64,000 bases of DNA. Source: JAOUGY01 sp963792365. Lineage in GTDB: Bacteria > Actinomycetota > Acidimicrobiia > Spongiisociales > ZC4RG35. The stretch's first letter is position 1; every line of letters starts with the position of its first letter. The DNA is taken from NCBI GenBank assembly GCA_963792365.1, contig CAWBVW010000007.1:186001-250000 (forward strand). The letters run 5' to 3'. Below, one piece after another: positions 33,408 to 42,677 of the stretch. The translations under genes and the position numbers were made by a program. A model generated the notes under the pieces. The model saw nothing but the letters and a program-made list of their open reading frames with translations, was not told the origin of the DNA and ran no database searches.

Positions 33408-33443
33408 GTGGGGGTGGGTTCCTGGTGCGGAGCCCACCCTCAC
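33408..33443. terminator. Strong hairpin between convergent genes
   Basis: GGGTGGG (33412-33418) pairs with CCCACCC (33433-33439), extended by three outer pairs after a mismatch. It lies between convergent stops and touches the stop of the glycosyltransferase gene at 33440; it could serve both directions. Confidence 0.6.
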
Positions 33444-34903
33444 CCACCCGGCGGGATGACCTCGTAGTACCGCTCCACGATCGCACGCCGTGCGGCCTCG
33501 TAGTCAGCCGTGGCCGGACGGATCATGTGCTCGATCGGTGGTCCCGCACCGACCGTGCTCCGCTCCAGGCGATCTGTCAGCAGCAGTGGCCGCACGTCCG
33601 TGCCGGCGAGCGCCAAGAACTCCTCCTCACGATCGACCACGCGGACGCTCAATTGCCGCGCAGGACCGTCGTACGAAGGTCGACCCAGAGCCCGACGCAG
33701 AGAATCGGTCAGGCCCGGCCCGAGCACGTCTTTGGTCTTCCGGCGCCAGCGCTCGTCGAAGATCCTCCACCTACGTCCCAATCTCAGCCGCCACGACGGC
33801 GAGAAATCTCCGGCCAGCCTGAGCAGCTGATGCCCGGTGGCAACGGCCCCGCCCGATCGAGTGTTTGGCGGCAACCCGAGACACGCCGAGCTCAATTGAG
33901 CCCGCACTCCGGGATCCGACAGCAGACGCACCTGGTCGGCCAGTCCGCTGATGTCCGCTTCCTCCGCCGTCAGGGCAAGTCCGCGCTCGGCCACCTCTTC
34001 TGCCCTGGCGACCTGATCGTCGGTCCTGGTCGACGTGTTCGGAACCAACAACGTCGGGAGTCCTGCCGACAAGAACTCGTGCACGGCGTTGTAGCCGGCG
34101 GCGCTCACCACCGCATCGAAAGCCGCCAGATACCGTACGAGCGGATAGACGCCACGAATCTCGACCACCCGTTCGCTCGTGCCGGTGTCTACAGCGTCAA
34201 GTGCGATCGCCGCCTTCGTGACCCCGATCTGCCACTCGGGGTCTTCGAGCAGGCTCTCCAGCACCACCGCTCCAGGACCTTTGACGTTTCCCAGTCGCCC
34301 AGATCCGAGGGTCAGGAGCACTGTCCGGCGATCGGGGTCCAGACCCAACGCCGCGGCGGCCGCTCGGCGCTCCATCCGCTCGATCACTTCCAGCATGCTG
34401 ACCGGCGGCACCTTGACGGCGTCGTCCCTTGTTGCGGTGGGACCTCGGTCGGCGTTCGACGCCAGGTCGCCGGGCTCGATGATCAGATCGAAGATCGAAG
34501 CTCGGCGCAATTGTGAGGGATTGGTGTCTGGCCGCCACATCCCTCTGCGGGACCACACAAAGGCCACTTCAGGAAGGAGCGCCCTGGCGAATGCAATCCC
34601 CGGATATGGGGCAACACCATCGAACAGCAAGACGTCGATGTCGAGTTCCTTCGAGATCGCCACCAGGCGATCGCTCAGGTAGTTGTTCCAGGACCGACGA
34701 GGCATCCATCCACGTTCGTAGCTGGGGCAGTATTCGATCGGGATGCCGTGGTCGGCAACCACCGGCGCCCCGACCGACAGGCTGAAGATCGAACACTCCG
34801 CCTGCTCGCCCAAGCCGAGTCCGACAGCGAGTTGGCGGCTCAGGTGACCCATGCCCGCGCCGTTGCTGGTCACGAGCAGGATGCGCGGCCTGGTCTCATC
34901 CAT
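33440..34903 (-). CDS. GT-B glycosyltransferase (family 28/MurG-like)
   Basis: Protein of 487 aa. The N-terminal glycine-rich loop LLVTSNGAGMGHLSRQLAVG is that of MurG-like/UDP-GlcNAc transferases acting on a lipid or glycan acceptor. The C-terminal half has TVLLTLGSGRLGNVKGPG and the donor-binding region VVSAAGYNAVHEFLSAGLPTLLVPN, close to the MurG signature. About 150 extra C-terminal residues, basic and unrecognised, follow the GT-B fold. ATG 34903 overlaps the stop of the upstream CgeB-like gene by 8 bp, so the pair is an operon. Donor and acceptor are unknown. Confidence 0.8.
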   Translation of the reverse strand: MDETRPRILLVTSNGAGMGHLSRQLAVGLGLGEQAECSIFSLSVGAPVVADHGIPIEYCPSYERGWMPRRSWNNYLSDRLVAISKELDIDVLLFDGVAPYPGIAFARALLPEVAFVWSRRGMWRPDTNPSQLRRASIFDLIIEPGDLASNADRGPTATRDDAVKVPPVSMLEVIERMERRAAAAALGLDPDRRTVLLTLGSGRLGNVKGPGAVVLESLLEDPEWQIGVTKAAIALDAVDTGTSERVVEIRGVYPLVRYLAAFDAVVSAAGYNAVHEFLSAGLPTLLVPNTSTRTDDQVARAEEVAERGLALTAEEADISGLADQVRLLSDPGVRAQLSSACLGLPPNTRSGGAVATGHQLLRLAGDFSPSWRLRLGRRWRIFDERWRRKTKDVLGPGLTDSLRRALGRPSYDGPARQLSVRVVDREEEFLALAGTDVRPLLLTDRLERSTVGAGPPIEHMIRPATADYEAARRAIVERYYEVIPPGG

Positions 34904-36602
34904 CGGCCGAATCCTCGGTTTGCACGCGATATCCCGCACCCGGGTCCTTTTCGATCCTCAGCACTCCATCGATCTCATCGCTACGCCCATCCGGTACGAG
35001 AGAGATGACCAGCTCACGCACTCGTTCGTCGGGGCTCACGCAGTAGACGAATCGACGGGCGGCCTGCACGGCGGCTTCGATCTGGCGGTCGGGAGCCGAA
35101 CCGACGAGCGCGGCATCAGGGTGTCGATGACTGCCGATCAAAGCCCGGTCCTCCAGCGACTCGATCAGGTCGTCGACACCGGCTCCGGCCAAGGTCGTGA
35201 CATCGACATCCAGCACACGCTCCCACCGACTCGCCGCCGGAGGCGTGCGGACGGCGGTCTGCCCGGCGATCTCGAGCAACTCGTCGACCCGGTGGTCGTA
35301 CGTGTGCGAGCGCATGGCGCGCGCATGGCCTGCACCGGCGATCGGCCCACCCGTCTCTTGCAGGGTCTGCACCTGATCGGCGATGTCGTCTTCGATCACG
35401 GCATATTCGGTGTGCGGCTCGAACAGCAACTCGGTGCCGGGGAGCGAATCGGTCAGCAACACGGCTCCCGCACCAGTGGCCTCGAAGACCCGCATCGTGA
35501 TCGGCAGATGACGGTCGCCTCCATCATTGACCACGACACGGGCGCGTCCGTATCTCCTCATCAGATCTTCGGGCGCCAGCCCCGAGATCATTGCAGCGCG
35601 CTCCCCGAACCTCTCGTGCAACTCCCGGGCACGGGCACTGCGTCTCCGATAGCGGCCGGAGGCATCGTCCAAACCCGAGCCCACCATCGCCACGGCAAGA
35701 TCGCGCCGATCGAAGGCGACGGCAGCCGGCACCAATTCGATCGGCACACCAAACGGGAATCGGTGGACCGGCACCGCGAAGCGGTGGGCAAGATGCCACG
35801 AGTGGGCGAGCAGCACCGCGTCCGCTTCGTAGCGCCTCGAGAGCCGGAGGTTCTGCATCAGATGGTGTTCACCATGATGGACCCAGAACAGGACCGGTAC
35901 GTCCTTGCGGCTCCCGGTGATCCTCACCTCAGGAAGAAGGCTTTCGACGATCACCACTGCGGCGGCATCGTCAGGTACCGCGTCCCAGTCCAGCTCGGGG
36001 CCAGGCGCGATCACTTGTACGCCTGCACGCTCGAGCGCCGCGGTGAGGTAGCGGGCCGGGGAGGTGGCCGTGATCCGATGGACCATCACGACCTTCACAC
36101 CTCGATGTCTCAGCGGTTCCGGCGGTGGGCCCGCCGACCACCCCGGCTCGTGATGTCCGAGTCCGGGGCCGGCCGGCGATCGGCTCAGATCGACCCGGCC
36201 GGGTGCCAAGGTCGCCATGTCCACCGCTGCTGCAGCAGGCCAGTTCGGCGAGCGCATCACGACCGCACCGCCATCCGCCGCCTCGATCGCCAACTCCAGA
36301 TCGCGGGCCGCAGCCGGGTATATGACCTCCGGGTCGGATCGCCTCACGGCTTCGACCAGAGCATGCCGGTAGCGCCGTTGGCGGGCGCCGGCGGACTCGA
36401 GTCGTTCGAAGAGCCGACGAACGACGGGCGCGTCCGCCCCCGAGCTCTTCGCAACCCGGACCGCTCTAGCCGGCCAGTCAGGGACCCCGCGACCACCATC
36501 GACGGTCGTCACCTCGTGCCCCACGGAGGCCAGCGAACGGACCAAGAGTCGAGTCTCCGCGTCGCGCCCAAGATCGCCAGACGAGACCACACAGATCCGC
36601 AA
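34896..36602 (-). CDS. CgeB-like glycosyltransferase (DUF3880 / Glyco_trans_1_2 type)
   Basis: Protein of 568 aa. It begins LRICVVSSGDLGRDAETRLL, a GT-B N-terminal strand and loop. The C-terminal half has ITMRVFEATGAGAVLLTDSL and LFEPHTEYAVIEDD, the hallmark of the CgeB/Glyco_trans_1_2 family found in polysaccharide and spore-coat loci; VLFWVHHGEHHLMQNLRLSR lies between. The TTG start at 36602 is chosen since GGGAG sits 5 nt ahead; an ATG at 36662 further upstream lacks any site and adds unrelated residues. The last 110 residues are unassigned. It is transcribed away from the fused GT2 gene at 36799. Confidence 0.75.
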   Translation of the reverse strand: MRICVVSSGDLGRDAETRLLVRSLASVGHEVTTVDGGRGVPDWPARAVRVAKSSGADAPVVRRLFERLESAGARQRRYRHALVEAVRRSDPEVIYPAAARDLELAIEAADGGAVVMRSPNWPAAAAVDMATLAPGRVDLSRSPAGPGLGHHEPGWSAGPPPEPLRHRGVKVVMVHRITATSPARYLTAALERAGVQVIAPGPELDWDAVPDDAAAVVIVESLLPEVRITGSRKDVPVLFWVHHGEHHLMQNLRLSRRYEADAVLLAHSWHLAHRFAVPVHRFPFGVPIELVPAAVAFDRRDLAVAMVGSGLDDASGRYRRRSARARELHERFGERAAMISGLAPEDLMRRYGRARVVVNDGGDRHLPITMRVFEATGAGAVLLTDSLPGTELLFEPHTEYAVIEDDIADQVQTLQETGGPIAGAGHARAMRSHTYDHRVDELLEIAGQTAVRTPPAASRWERVLDVDVTTLAGAGVDDLIESLEDRALIGSHRHPDAALVGSAPDRQIEAAVQAARRFVYCVSPDERVRELVISLVPDGRSDEIDGVLRIEKDPGAGYRVQTEDSADG

Positions 36603-36783
36603 TACTTCTCCCTCGAAACAACGCTGCGACGGTAGTCCCGTTGCTTCATGGAGCGGATCCATCGACTGCTTCCCGACCGCTTCGGGCCATCGGGGGGGTC
36701 CACCCGGTGGTCACCCACCGCCTGCAGTCGACCACGCCGCCGCTCCAGGACAACCAACGAAGTGCCACAGGTCGCAGGTGCCC

Positions 36784-36798
36784 TAGCCTTACGGCACC
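36784..36798 (+). promoter_or_regulatory. TAGCCT box for the fused glycosyltransferase gene
   Basis: TAGCCT at 36784-36789 ends 9 nt before ATG 36799. The rest of the 196-bp divergent region shows no further recognisable site. Confidence 0.45.
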
Positions 36799-39369
36799 AT
36801 GTGGCTGACCGCCCCCGAGAACGACTACCGATCCCTGCTCGACCTACCGGCGCCCGAACCTTCGCTCGCCGTGACGGTGTGCATGCCGGTGTACAACCGG
36901 GTGGATCTGCTGGCCCGAACGGTGGCCGGTTTGGTCGACCAGTCGTACCCACGGAGTCTGATGTCCGTCGCCATCGGCGACGATGGATCGGAGGAGGATG
37001 TCGAGGCTGCGGTGGCCCCTTTCCGTGATCGCCTCGAGATTTCAGTCCTCCGACGCGAACGGGACGGCTACGGCGCCGGTCAGGCACGAAACCTCGCCGC
37101 ACGGCACGCGGCCGGTGAGATCCTCGTGTTCGTCGACTCGGATTGCGTCCCCGATCGGGACCTGGTGGCGCGCCATGCCGTTTGGCATCACCTCGCCGAG
37201 AACCTCGTCGTCATCGGATCGCGACACGGGATCGACACGTCGTCGTTCACGCTCGATGCCCTCGCCGACGGTCGAGCGCCACTGCGTCGTCTCGCATTTG
37301 GGACCGACGAGCCCACGTCGACCGACCTCTCTCCCACCGACTATCGCGGCGTTCTCCATCGTCGGACGGCCGACACCCGGCATGGCGACGAGGCATTTCG
37401 CTCGCTCGTTTCGTCCAACTTCTCGATGCGCCGCGATCGGTTCCTCGCCATCGGCGGCTTCGACGAGACGTTTCATCGTTGGGGCGGCGAAGACATCGAG
37501 CTCGGATGGCGTTGTCATGTGAACGGTCTCTACACCGTGCCCGACGACCGGGCCGTTTGCTACCACCAGCTCCAGGAAGATCTGTGGGAGGAAGGCGGGC
37601 GCCAGGATTCGGCCCGACTCAACGCAGGGGTGATCCAGAACAAGATCCCTCACCACTTCTACCGCCGGTATCGCAGAGGGCGGATCTGGGAGGTGCCCAA
37701 GGTCTCGGTGGTCATCACCCCCGTCATACCGGAGCGCCTGGATGAGATGGCTGATCATCTCTTGTCCCAATCCCACAACGACTGGGAGATGGTCTTCCCC
37801 AGCGACTCACCACAGGGCACTCTCCTCGCCGAGATGACCACCGCAGACCCGCGTTTCCGCGGGGTCGACTCGAACGAGCCTCTCGACCTACTGGGATCGG
37901 CCCGCGGCGAATACGTGGTGCTGCTCCACGGCGCGGCCACACCTGAGCCTTCGTTGCTCAGGCAAGCCGTTCGGAGGCTCGACATGAAGCGTCGTGACTC
38001 CCGAGTGACCACCGGGTATCTGGTGGGAGGTGAGGCATACCGGCATGCCGACGACGCCTCCGAATTCGACACTGCCTGGGACCTCACCGGTCAGCGTCTT
38101 CCGGTCTTCGACATGATTCGTCGGCGGGAGTGGTCCAAAGCCATGGGTGACGCTTCCTCGTTCGAGCGGGCACATGAGATCGCGGTGGAATTGAGCAAAA
38201 CCCACCATCTGGCGCAACCGCTCGTCGCTCTCAGAGCCGCGAGCCCTGACGACACCATCGACCAGCCGCTCCCCGCATTCACGTCGCCTCGAGCGCGGCT
38301 CCTTCGAGATCTCTACGACGTGGGGCCCCGGCCGCAAGCGGTGAAGATCCTGGCCAACCACCTTCGCTCCAGAGAACGCGCGTCGCCCGCACCGCCTCCG
38401 TCCTCCGCTGCCGCGACGTCCCCGGTTGGTTCACCCAAACCGACGATCCGGTACGTGGGGTGGACGGGGAAGGACAATCTCGGAGACGAAGCGCTCCTTC
38501 ACGCCGTCACCGAGCTGCTCGACTGGGGCTCCGTACAGGTTTCGAAACGTGGGGACCTGCTGCTCCTCGGTGGCGGCACTCTCATCAACCGTGAGCCTTA
38601 TCTCGACTGGCTGGAGGACAACGATTCGCCCAGAACCGAGCGCGCGGTTCTCGGCACAGGCGTCGCCAACCCCGACTTCTGGGGCAAGTCTGCCGAGTCC
38701 ACACGCTGGAAGGAGTGGCTGGGCACATGCGCCTACCTCGGTGTGCGCGGTCCGAGGTCGGCACAAACGCTTGCTGATTGGGGAGTCGAGGCCGAGGTCG
38801 TGGGCGATGCGGCTCTTCTGTTCGAGTGGTCGGAACCTCGAAGAGACGGGCTGGTGGTGGTGTCCCCGTGTCGCACCAGAAACGAACTGTGGGGAGGAAG
38901 CGACGAGGACGTGATCCGCCGGCTGACGCGGCTCGTCGACGATCTCGGGGCCGAGGGAAGGCCCGTGAGCCTGCTCGCAGCCCACCCCGACGATGATGGG
39001 CCCTGCCTTCGTATTCTCCAGGCGACCACCCACGGATCTGCCGAATACCTGGCCGGCTATGACAGCATCGACGGATCGCTCGCCCTCCTCGCATCGGCCG
39101 ACCTGGTCGTGGCCGAGCGCCTCCATGCAGCGGTGCTGGCCGCGGCAGTCGGAACGCCATTCGTCGGGCTCGAATACCGTCCGAAGGTACGGGACTTCGC
39201 GGCCTCACTCGATCTCGAGGATCGAGTGCTCCGGACCGATGAACTCGACGGAATGGTCGACTTGGTGTGCGGACACCCTCAACCAGCGATCTGCGATCGC
39301 CGCTCGGATGCTGCCGCTGATCGAGGGGTATCGGACCAGGCTTCGGAGTGCGTCGGCACTCCTTCGTGA
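36799..39369 (+). CDS. Fusion of family 2 glycosyltransferase and polysaccharide pyruvyl transferase-like domain
   Basis: Protein of 856 aa. Residues 20-270 are a GT2 domain: TVCMPVYNRVDLLARTVAGL, AIGDDGSEEDVEA, VFVDSDCVPDRDLV (DxD) and FDETFHRWGGEDIELGWRCH. A partial second GT2-like segment (VSVVITPVIPERLDEMADHL) follows at about 300-390. After a Pro/Ala-rich linker near 525-545, residues 550-840 match the PS_pyruv_trans (CsaB/WcaK) family: GWTGKDNLGDEALLHAV, LLLLGGGTLINREPYL, LGVRGPRSAQTLADWGVE and VVAERLHAAVLAAAVGTPFV. The two activities could extend the chain and add a pyruvyl ketal. I have not seen this order described, but fusions of such modules are common. Confidence 0.82.
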   Translation: MWLTAPENDYRSLLDLPAPEPSLAVTVCMPVYNRVDLLARTVAGLVDQSYPRSLMSVAIGDDGSEEDVEAAVAPFRDRLEISVLRRERDGYGAGQARNLAARHAAGEILVFVDSDCVPDRDLVARHAVWHHLAENLVVIGSRHGIDTSSFTLDALADGRAPLRRLAFGTDEPTSTDLSPTDYRGVLHRRTADTRHGDEAFRSLVSSNFSMRRDRFLAIGGFDETFHRWGGEDIELGWRCHVNGLYTVPDDRAVCYHQLQEDLWEEGGRQDSARLNAGVIQNKIPHHFYRRYRRGRIWEVPKVSVVITPVIPERLDEMADHLLSQSHNDWEMVFPSDSPQGTLLAEMTTADPRFRGVDSNEPLDLLGSARGEYVVLLHGAATPEPSLLRQAVRRLDMKRRDSRVTTGYLVGGEAYRHADDASEFDTAWDLTGQRLPVFDMIRRREWSKAMGDASSFERAHEIAVELSKTHHLAQPLVALRAASPDDTIDQPLPAFTSPRARLLRDLYDVGPRPQAVKILANHLRSRERASPAPPPSSAAATSPVGSPKPTIRYVGWTGKDNLGDEALLHAVTELLDWGSVQVSKRGDLLLLGGGTLINREPYLDWLEDNDSPRTERAVLGTGVANPDFWGKSAESTRWKEWLGTCAYLGVRGPRSAQTLADWGVEAEVVGDAALLFEWSEPRRDGLVVVSPCRTRNELWGGSDEDVIRRLTRLVDDLGAEGRPVSLLAAHPDDDGPCLRILQATTHGSAEYLAGYDSIDGSLALLASADLVVAERLHAAVLAAAVGTPFVGLEYRPKVRDFAASLDLEDRVLRTDELDGMVDLVCGHPQPAICDRRSDAAADRGVSDQASECVGTPS

Positions 39370-39370
39370 T

Positions 39371-39386
39371 GTCATGACGTCATGAC
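39371..39386. promoter_or_regulatory. 16-bp perfect palindrome between two genes
   Basis: GTCATGACGTCATGAC reads the same on both strands. It spans the 12-bp gap after the fused GT stop and covers the ATG at 39382, so a bound dimer would block the start. No matching regulator is encoded nearby; function unknown. Confidence 0.4.
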
Positions 39387-40924
39387 GCCCATCGAAGGGA
39401 GCGATCGACGCAGGATCTGGCTGATCGTCGGTGCGATCGTTCTGGCCGCTGGCATGCCTGCGTCTCTTCGCATTGGATGAGCAACCGTTTTGGCTCGACG
39501 AGGCGCATACGGCTGACTTCACCACCTTGACGGTCGGAGAGTTGTGGTCGTTCGATAGCCCCTACGACACGGTGAACACGCCTGGCTACATCCTCGTCAT
39601 GAAGCTGTGGTCACAGGTCAGCAGGTCGGATTGGTGGTTCCGGGCGCTCTCCGCCCTGGCCGGTATAGCCACCGTGCCGGTGGTCTACCTGGTCGGCGCC
39701 CGGGTGTCCAGCAGGCGTGCTGGATACGTGGCGGCGGTTTTGTTGCCGTCTCCGGCTTCCACGTCAGATACAGCCAGGAAGCCCGAACTTATACTCTCGT
39801 GACGCTGTGCGCTGCGATGGCCATGCTGTCGGTGACGCAATTGGTGACAGAACCGGAGGGCGACCGAGCGACGGTCGTCCGTCCCTCATGGCGCCCGATA
39901 CGCGCTGCGGGTCCAAGCGGTCGCCGTGCGGTCACATGGACCGATTTGGCATGGATCGGATATGGGTTGGCCGTCGGATCGTCGCTGCATCTCCACAGCA
40001 CGGGTATAGGCATTCCACTGGCGGCGAACTCGCCGTCGGCATCTGGTGGCTCACCCAGCGTCCAAAGCCGACGTCGTTCGCACGGAACTGGATCGGCGCC
40101 CATCTGCTGGCGCTCCTGTATTCCCCTTGGATTCCCGGTCTGATCACCCAGTTGGATCTGGTGCAGACCACGTTCTGGGTGCCCGAACCCACATCGCCTC
40201 CCTCACCCGGGACACGGCGGTCGTCTTCGACGCCTATGGAGCGGAACTGTGGAAACCACTCGGCTCGCTGACCTTTCACTCTGGTCCTCGTCGCCGTCGC
40301 CCTCATGGTCTGGTTCGGCACACGACGGCTTGATCTGGGTCGGCGGCTGGTGATCGTCGCGTTCGTCGTCGTCCAACCCTGTTCGAAGCTTGTTCTCGTT
40401 CCGACATCCTGTTTTCTTCTCACGGACGCTGATCTGGATCATCCTTGGAATCGCAGTGGCCACCGGCGTCGCTCACGTCACGAACCAGTGTCGCCGCCAA
40501 AGCCGTTGCCGCGTCGTGGCGGTACCAGGTCGTTGGAACCATCGGTTATCACCATTCGTTTCAGAAGACGGCATGGGATCGTGCTGCCGCAGTCGTCGCA
40601 GACAACGCAGGGCAAAACGACATCGTGTTGGTCCTGGCGGGCAACACACAGTTGCGTTCGAGCACTACTTCGATCGGTACGAGCTCGAAATCCCGTCATC
40701 TCCCTTCCGTGGGGATTCCCATCGGTCGCACCTCCGGGTCAGTTCTCACGGGTGCTGATCTCGAGACTCTGCTCGACCTCGCCGATGACCATGCGACCAC
40801 GTGGCTCGTCCTGAATTCGGTCGCCAACATCGAGAACTCGGGCCTTCAAACCGAACTCCGCGCGGTGTCGAAATCGACGACCCCCTATCCGTTCCCCGAC
40901 GTGCGGGTCATCTCATTCGATTAG
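39382..40924 (+). pseudogene. GT39/ArnT-like membrane glycosyltransferase, broken by about nine frameshifts
   Basis: Stitching frames gives a full membrane glycosyltransferase of about 510 aa. In order: IWLIVGAIVLAAG; CLRLFALDEQPFWLDEAHTA with the acidic PMT-type DE motif; WWFRALSALAGIATVPVVYL; FHVRYSQEARTYTLVTL, a GT39 hallmark; LAVGIWWLTQRP; LLALLYSPWIPGLITQ; VVFDAYGAELWKPLGSL; RRLVIVAFVVVQP; SFRHPVFFSRTLIWIILGIA; ending TWLVLNSVANIENSGL. Frame changes fall near 39455, 39740, 40035, 40190, 40270, 40380, 40480, 40650 and 40710. No in-frame substitution-type stop is needed to explain the breaks. ATG 39382 and the TAG at 40922 fit the ancestral ends. Such enzymes move sugars from polyprenyl phosphate outside the membrane. 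Either a recent pseudogene or a badly sequenced patch. Confidence 0.7.
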
Positions 40925-40926
40925 CG

Positions 40927-40976
40927 GGCGCTTGGCTCGAAGGTCCTGCGGACGGTCCACCGCAACGCCGAGCGCC
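40927..40976. terminator. Nested hairpin between convergent genes
   Basis: Outer arms GGCGCTTGGC (40927-40936) and GCCGAGCGCC (40967-40976) pair over 10 bp with one G-T; an inner TGCGG/CCGCA stem (40947-40964) sits in the loop. It starts 3 bp after the stop of the GT39-like gene. Confidence 0.55.
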
Positions 40977-41035
40977 TCGCGTTTGGGGTCACAGGAGGTC
41001 ATCCCCCCTCGAACGCCAGCAATGATCGCCGGAGC

Positions 41036-41751
41036 TCAGAGTGGCCGGCTAGCGACCATGTGTTGGGCTCCGAGCGGCAGCCAACCAAGGCGAGCCTCGA
41101 CCGAGCGAGCCCGTCGGGCCGTCGATCGGTATGAACAGGATGTATCGCCGCTCCACGACGTGTGCACCGGCCGCTCTCAACAGCCGCTCGACACCCGGCT
41201 TGGCAGTCAACATCACTCCTTCGTCGAACTCGCACCGGCTCACAGCGAGTCGGGTGAGGGGTTCAAGGGGTTCTGCTCGAACACGACCACCAATCCGCTC
41301 GGGTCGTCACCCGCATCAGCTCCGATGCGAATGCCGTCCTTTCGAGCGGCTCGACGTGATGGATCACGTTCACGACCATCACCACGTCGAACGAGGCGTC
41401 CTCAAAGGGAATGCTGTCTCCGGAGTACAGCCTGAACTCGCTGTCCGGGTGACGAGCAATCGCCGCATCGAATCGACTCAGAGCTGGTGTCGATTCCGAT
41501 CGACCGTCGTGCAACGGGGCGACGTATCGCTGCATCGCACCGACCCCACACCCAACGTCGAGGAAATCCAAACCGGCCGGTGCACCGCATGTCGTTGCCA
41601 CGGCATCGACGAGGGCGAGCGCCTTCGCCTCGATGAACATCTCGTGACCCACGTGGGCGAAGGCAATGCTCTGTTCCACGGCCGACTCGTAACGGTGGTG
41701 ATCACCGAAGCGATCTGCCTCGTCAGCGGCATGATCGGCCTCGGTTTCCAC
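41036..41751 (-). pseudogene. Class I SAM-dependent methyltransferase, broken by several frameshifts
   Basis: From GTG 41751 (ETEADHAADEADRFGDHHRY) the frame gives FLDVGCGVGAMQRYVAPLHDG, the SAM motif I. The second strand, GIDTSSES, is in a neighbouring frame for a few codons. The first frame resumes with HPDSEFRLYSGDSIPFED and FDVVMVVNVIHHVEPL, motifs II-III of methyltransferase family 11. Then GLVVVFEQNPLNP, RLAVSRCEFDEGVMLTAKPG and a C-terminal WLPLGAQHMVASRPL with TGA at 41038 lie in alternating frames. At least five indels are needed. The intact protein would have about 238 aa and follow the GT2 gene directly, as often seen with lipid-linked sugar synthesis. Substrate unknown. Confidence 0.7.
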
Positions 41752-41761
41752 GGTCCGGAGA

Positions 41762-42665
41762 TCAGTACAGCGGGCGTACCCCTCACCTCGTCGTAGACCC
41801 GTCCGACGTACTCTCCGACCACGCCAAGCACGACAAGTTGCACGCCACCCATGAAGAACACGACCACCACCATGGAGGTCCAACCGGGGATGGTGGCGCC
41901 CAGGAAGTAGGCGATGATGCTGCCGAAGCCGGCGAGGAACGACACCAGACTCATCCCGATGCCCAGTTTGGAGATGAATCTCAGTGGGGCAGTCGAGAAC
42001 CCGACCATGCCATCCAGGGCCAGCCGGACCATCTTGTGGAGCGGGTACTTGGTCTTGCCCGCCTGACGCTCGGGTCGTGAGAAGTCGACCGTCGTCTGAG
42101 GGAATCCGAGCCATGCCACCATCCCACGGACGTACCGATTGCGCTCGGGCATCGACAACAGGGCATCGAGTGCGCGACGATCGAGCAAGCGGAAGTCGCC
42201 GACGTCGACCGGGATGTCGGTCTCGGAGACCCGGTTCAGGAGTCGGTAGAAGAGGTGAGCCGAAGCGCGCTTCGCGGCCGACTCCCCATCGCGTTGCACT
42301 CTTCTGCCCGACACCACGGCGAACCCGCGCTTCCACGCATCCGCCATCTCGAGGACGACCTCAGGGGGATCCTGGAGGTCGGCGTCCATCACGATCACCG
42401 CATCCCCCCGTGCAGCCCGCATTCCGGCGGTGATGGCAGGCTGATGCCCGAAGTTACGGCTCAGTCTGATACCCCGATATCTGGGGTCGCCGGCGCACTT
42501 CTTCGAGATGAGCTCGAAGCTCCGGTCGGAGCTGCCGTCATCGATGATGATGACCTCGCCGGGCGCGTCGAGGCGAGTCAGCAGATCATCGAGACGATCG
42601 AACAGGCGCGGTAGCACCTCTTCTTCGTCGAGAACCGGGATCACCAGACTGTACGTGACGGGCAC
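41762..42665 (-). CDS. Polyprenyl-phosphate hexosyltransferase (GtrB/DPM1-like GT2), frameshift at the extreme C-terminus
   Basis: About 300 aa. The GT2 domain has YSLVIPVLDEEEVLPRLFDR, IIDDGSSDRSFELI, FGHQPAITAGMRAARGDAVI, MDADLQDPPEVV (DxD) and RNRYVRGMVAWLGFPQTTVD. Two helices near the end (LGIGMSLVSFLAGFGSIIAYF and TSMVVVVFFMGGVQLVVLGVVGEYVGRVYDEV without break in the genome) match GtrB/DPM1-like enzymes that charge polyprenyl phosphate with glucose or mannose. The family usually ends soon after RG-RPLY; removing one base of GGGGTACG near 41778 gives exactly RGRPLY and a TGA at 41764, 10 nt before the methyltransferase GTG. As written the frame runs on into the methyltransferase. GTG 42665 is preceded by a TAGTCT box. 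Confidence 0.85.
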
Positions 42666-42677
42666 AGTGCGAGACTA
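42666..42677 (-). promoter_or_regulatory. TAGTCT box, overlapping the deacylase stop
   Basis: TAGTCT (42677-42672, minus) ends 6 nt before GTG 42665. Its first three bases are also the TAG stop of the upstream deacylase gene. Confidence 0.5.

Noticed and set aside
39382..40924. Programmed ribosomal frameshifting
   Set aside because: About nine shifts in 1.5 kb without slippery sequences or stimulatory structures is not a known programme; error or decay is simpler.
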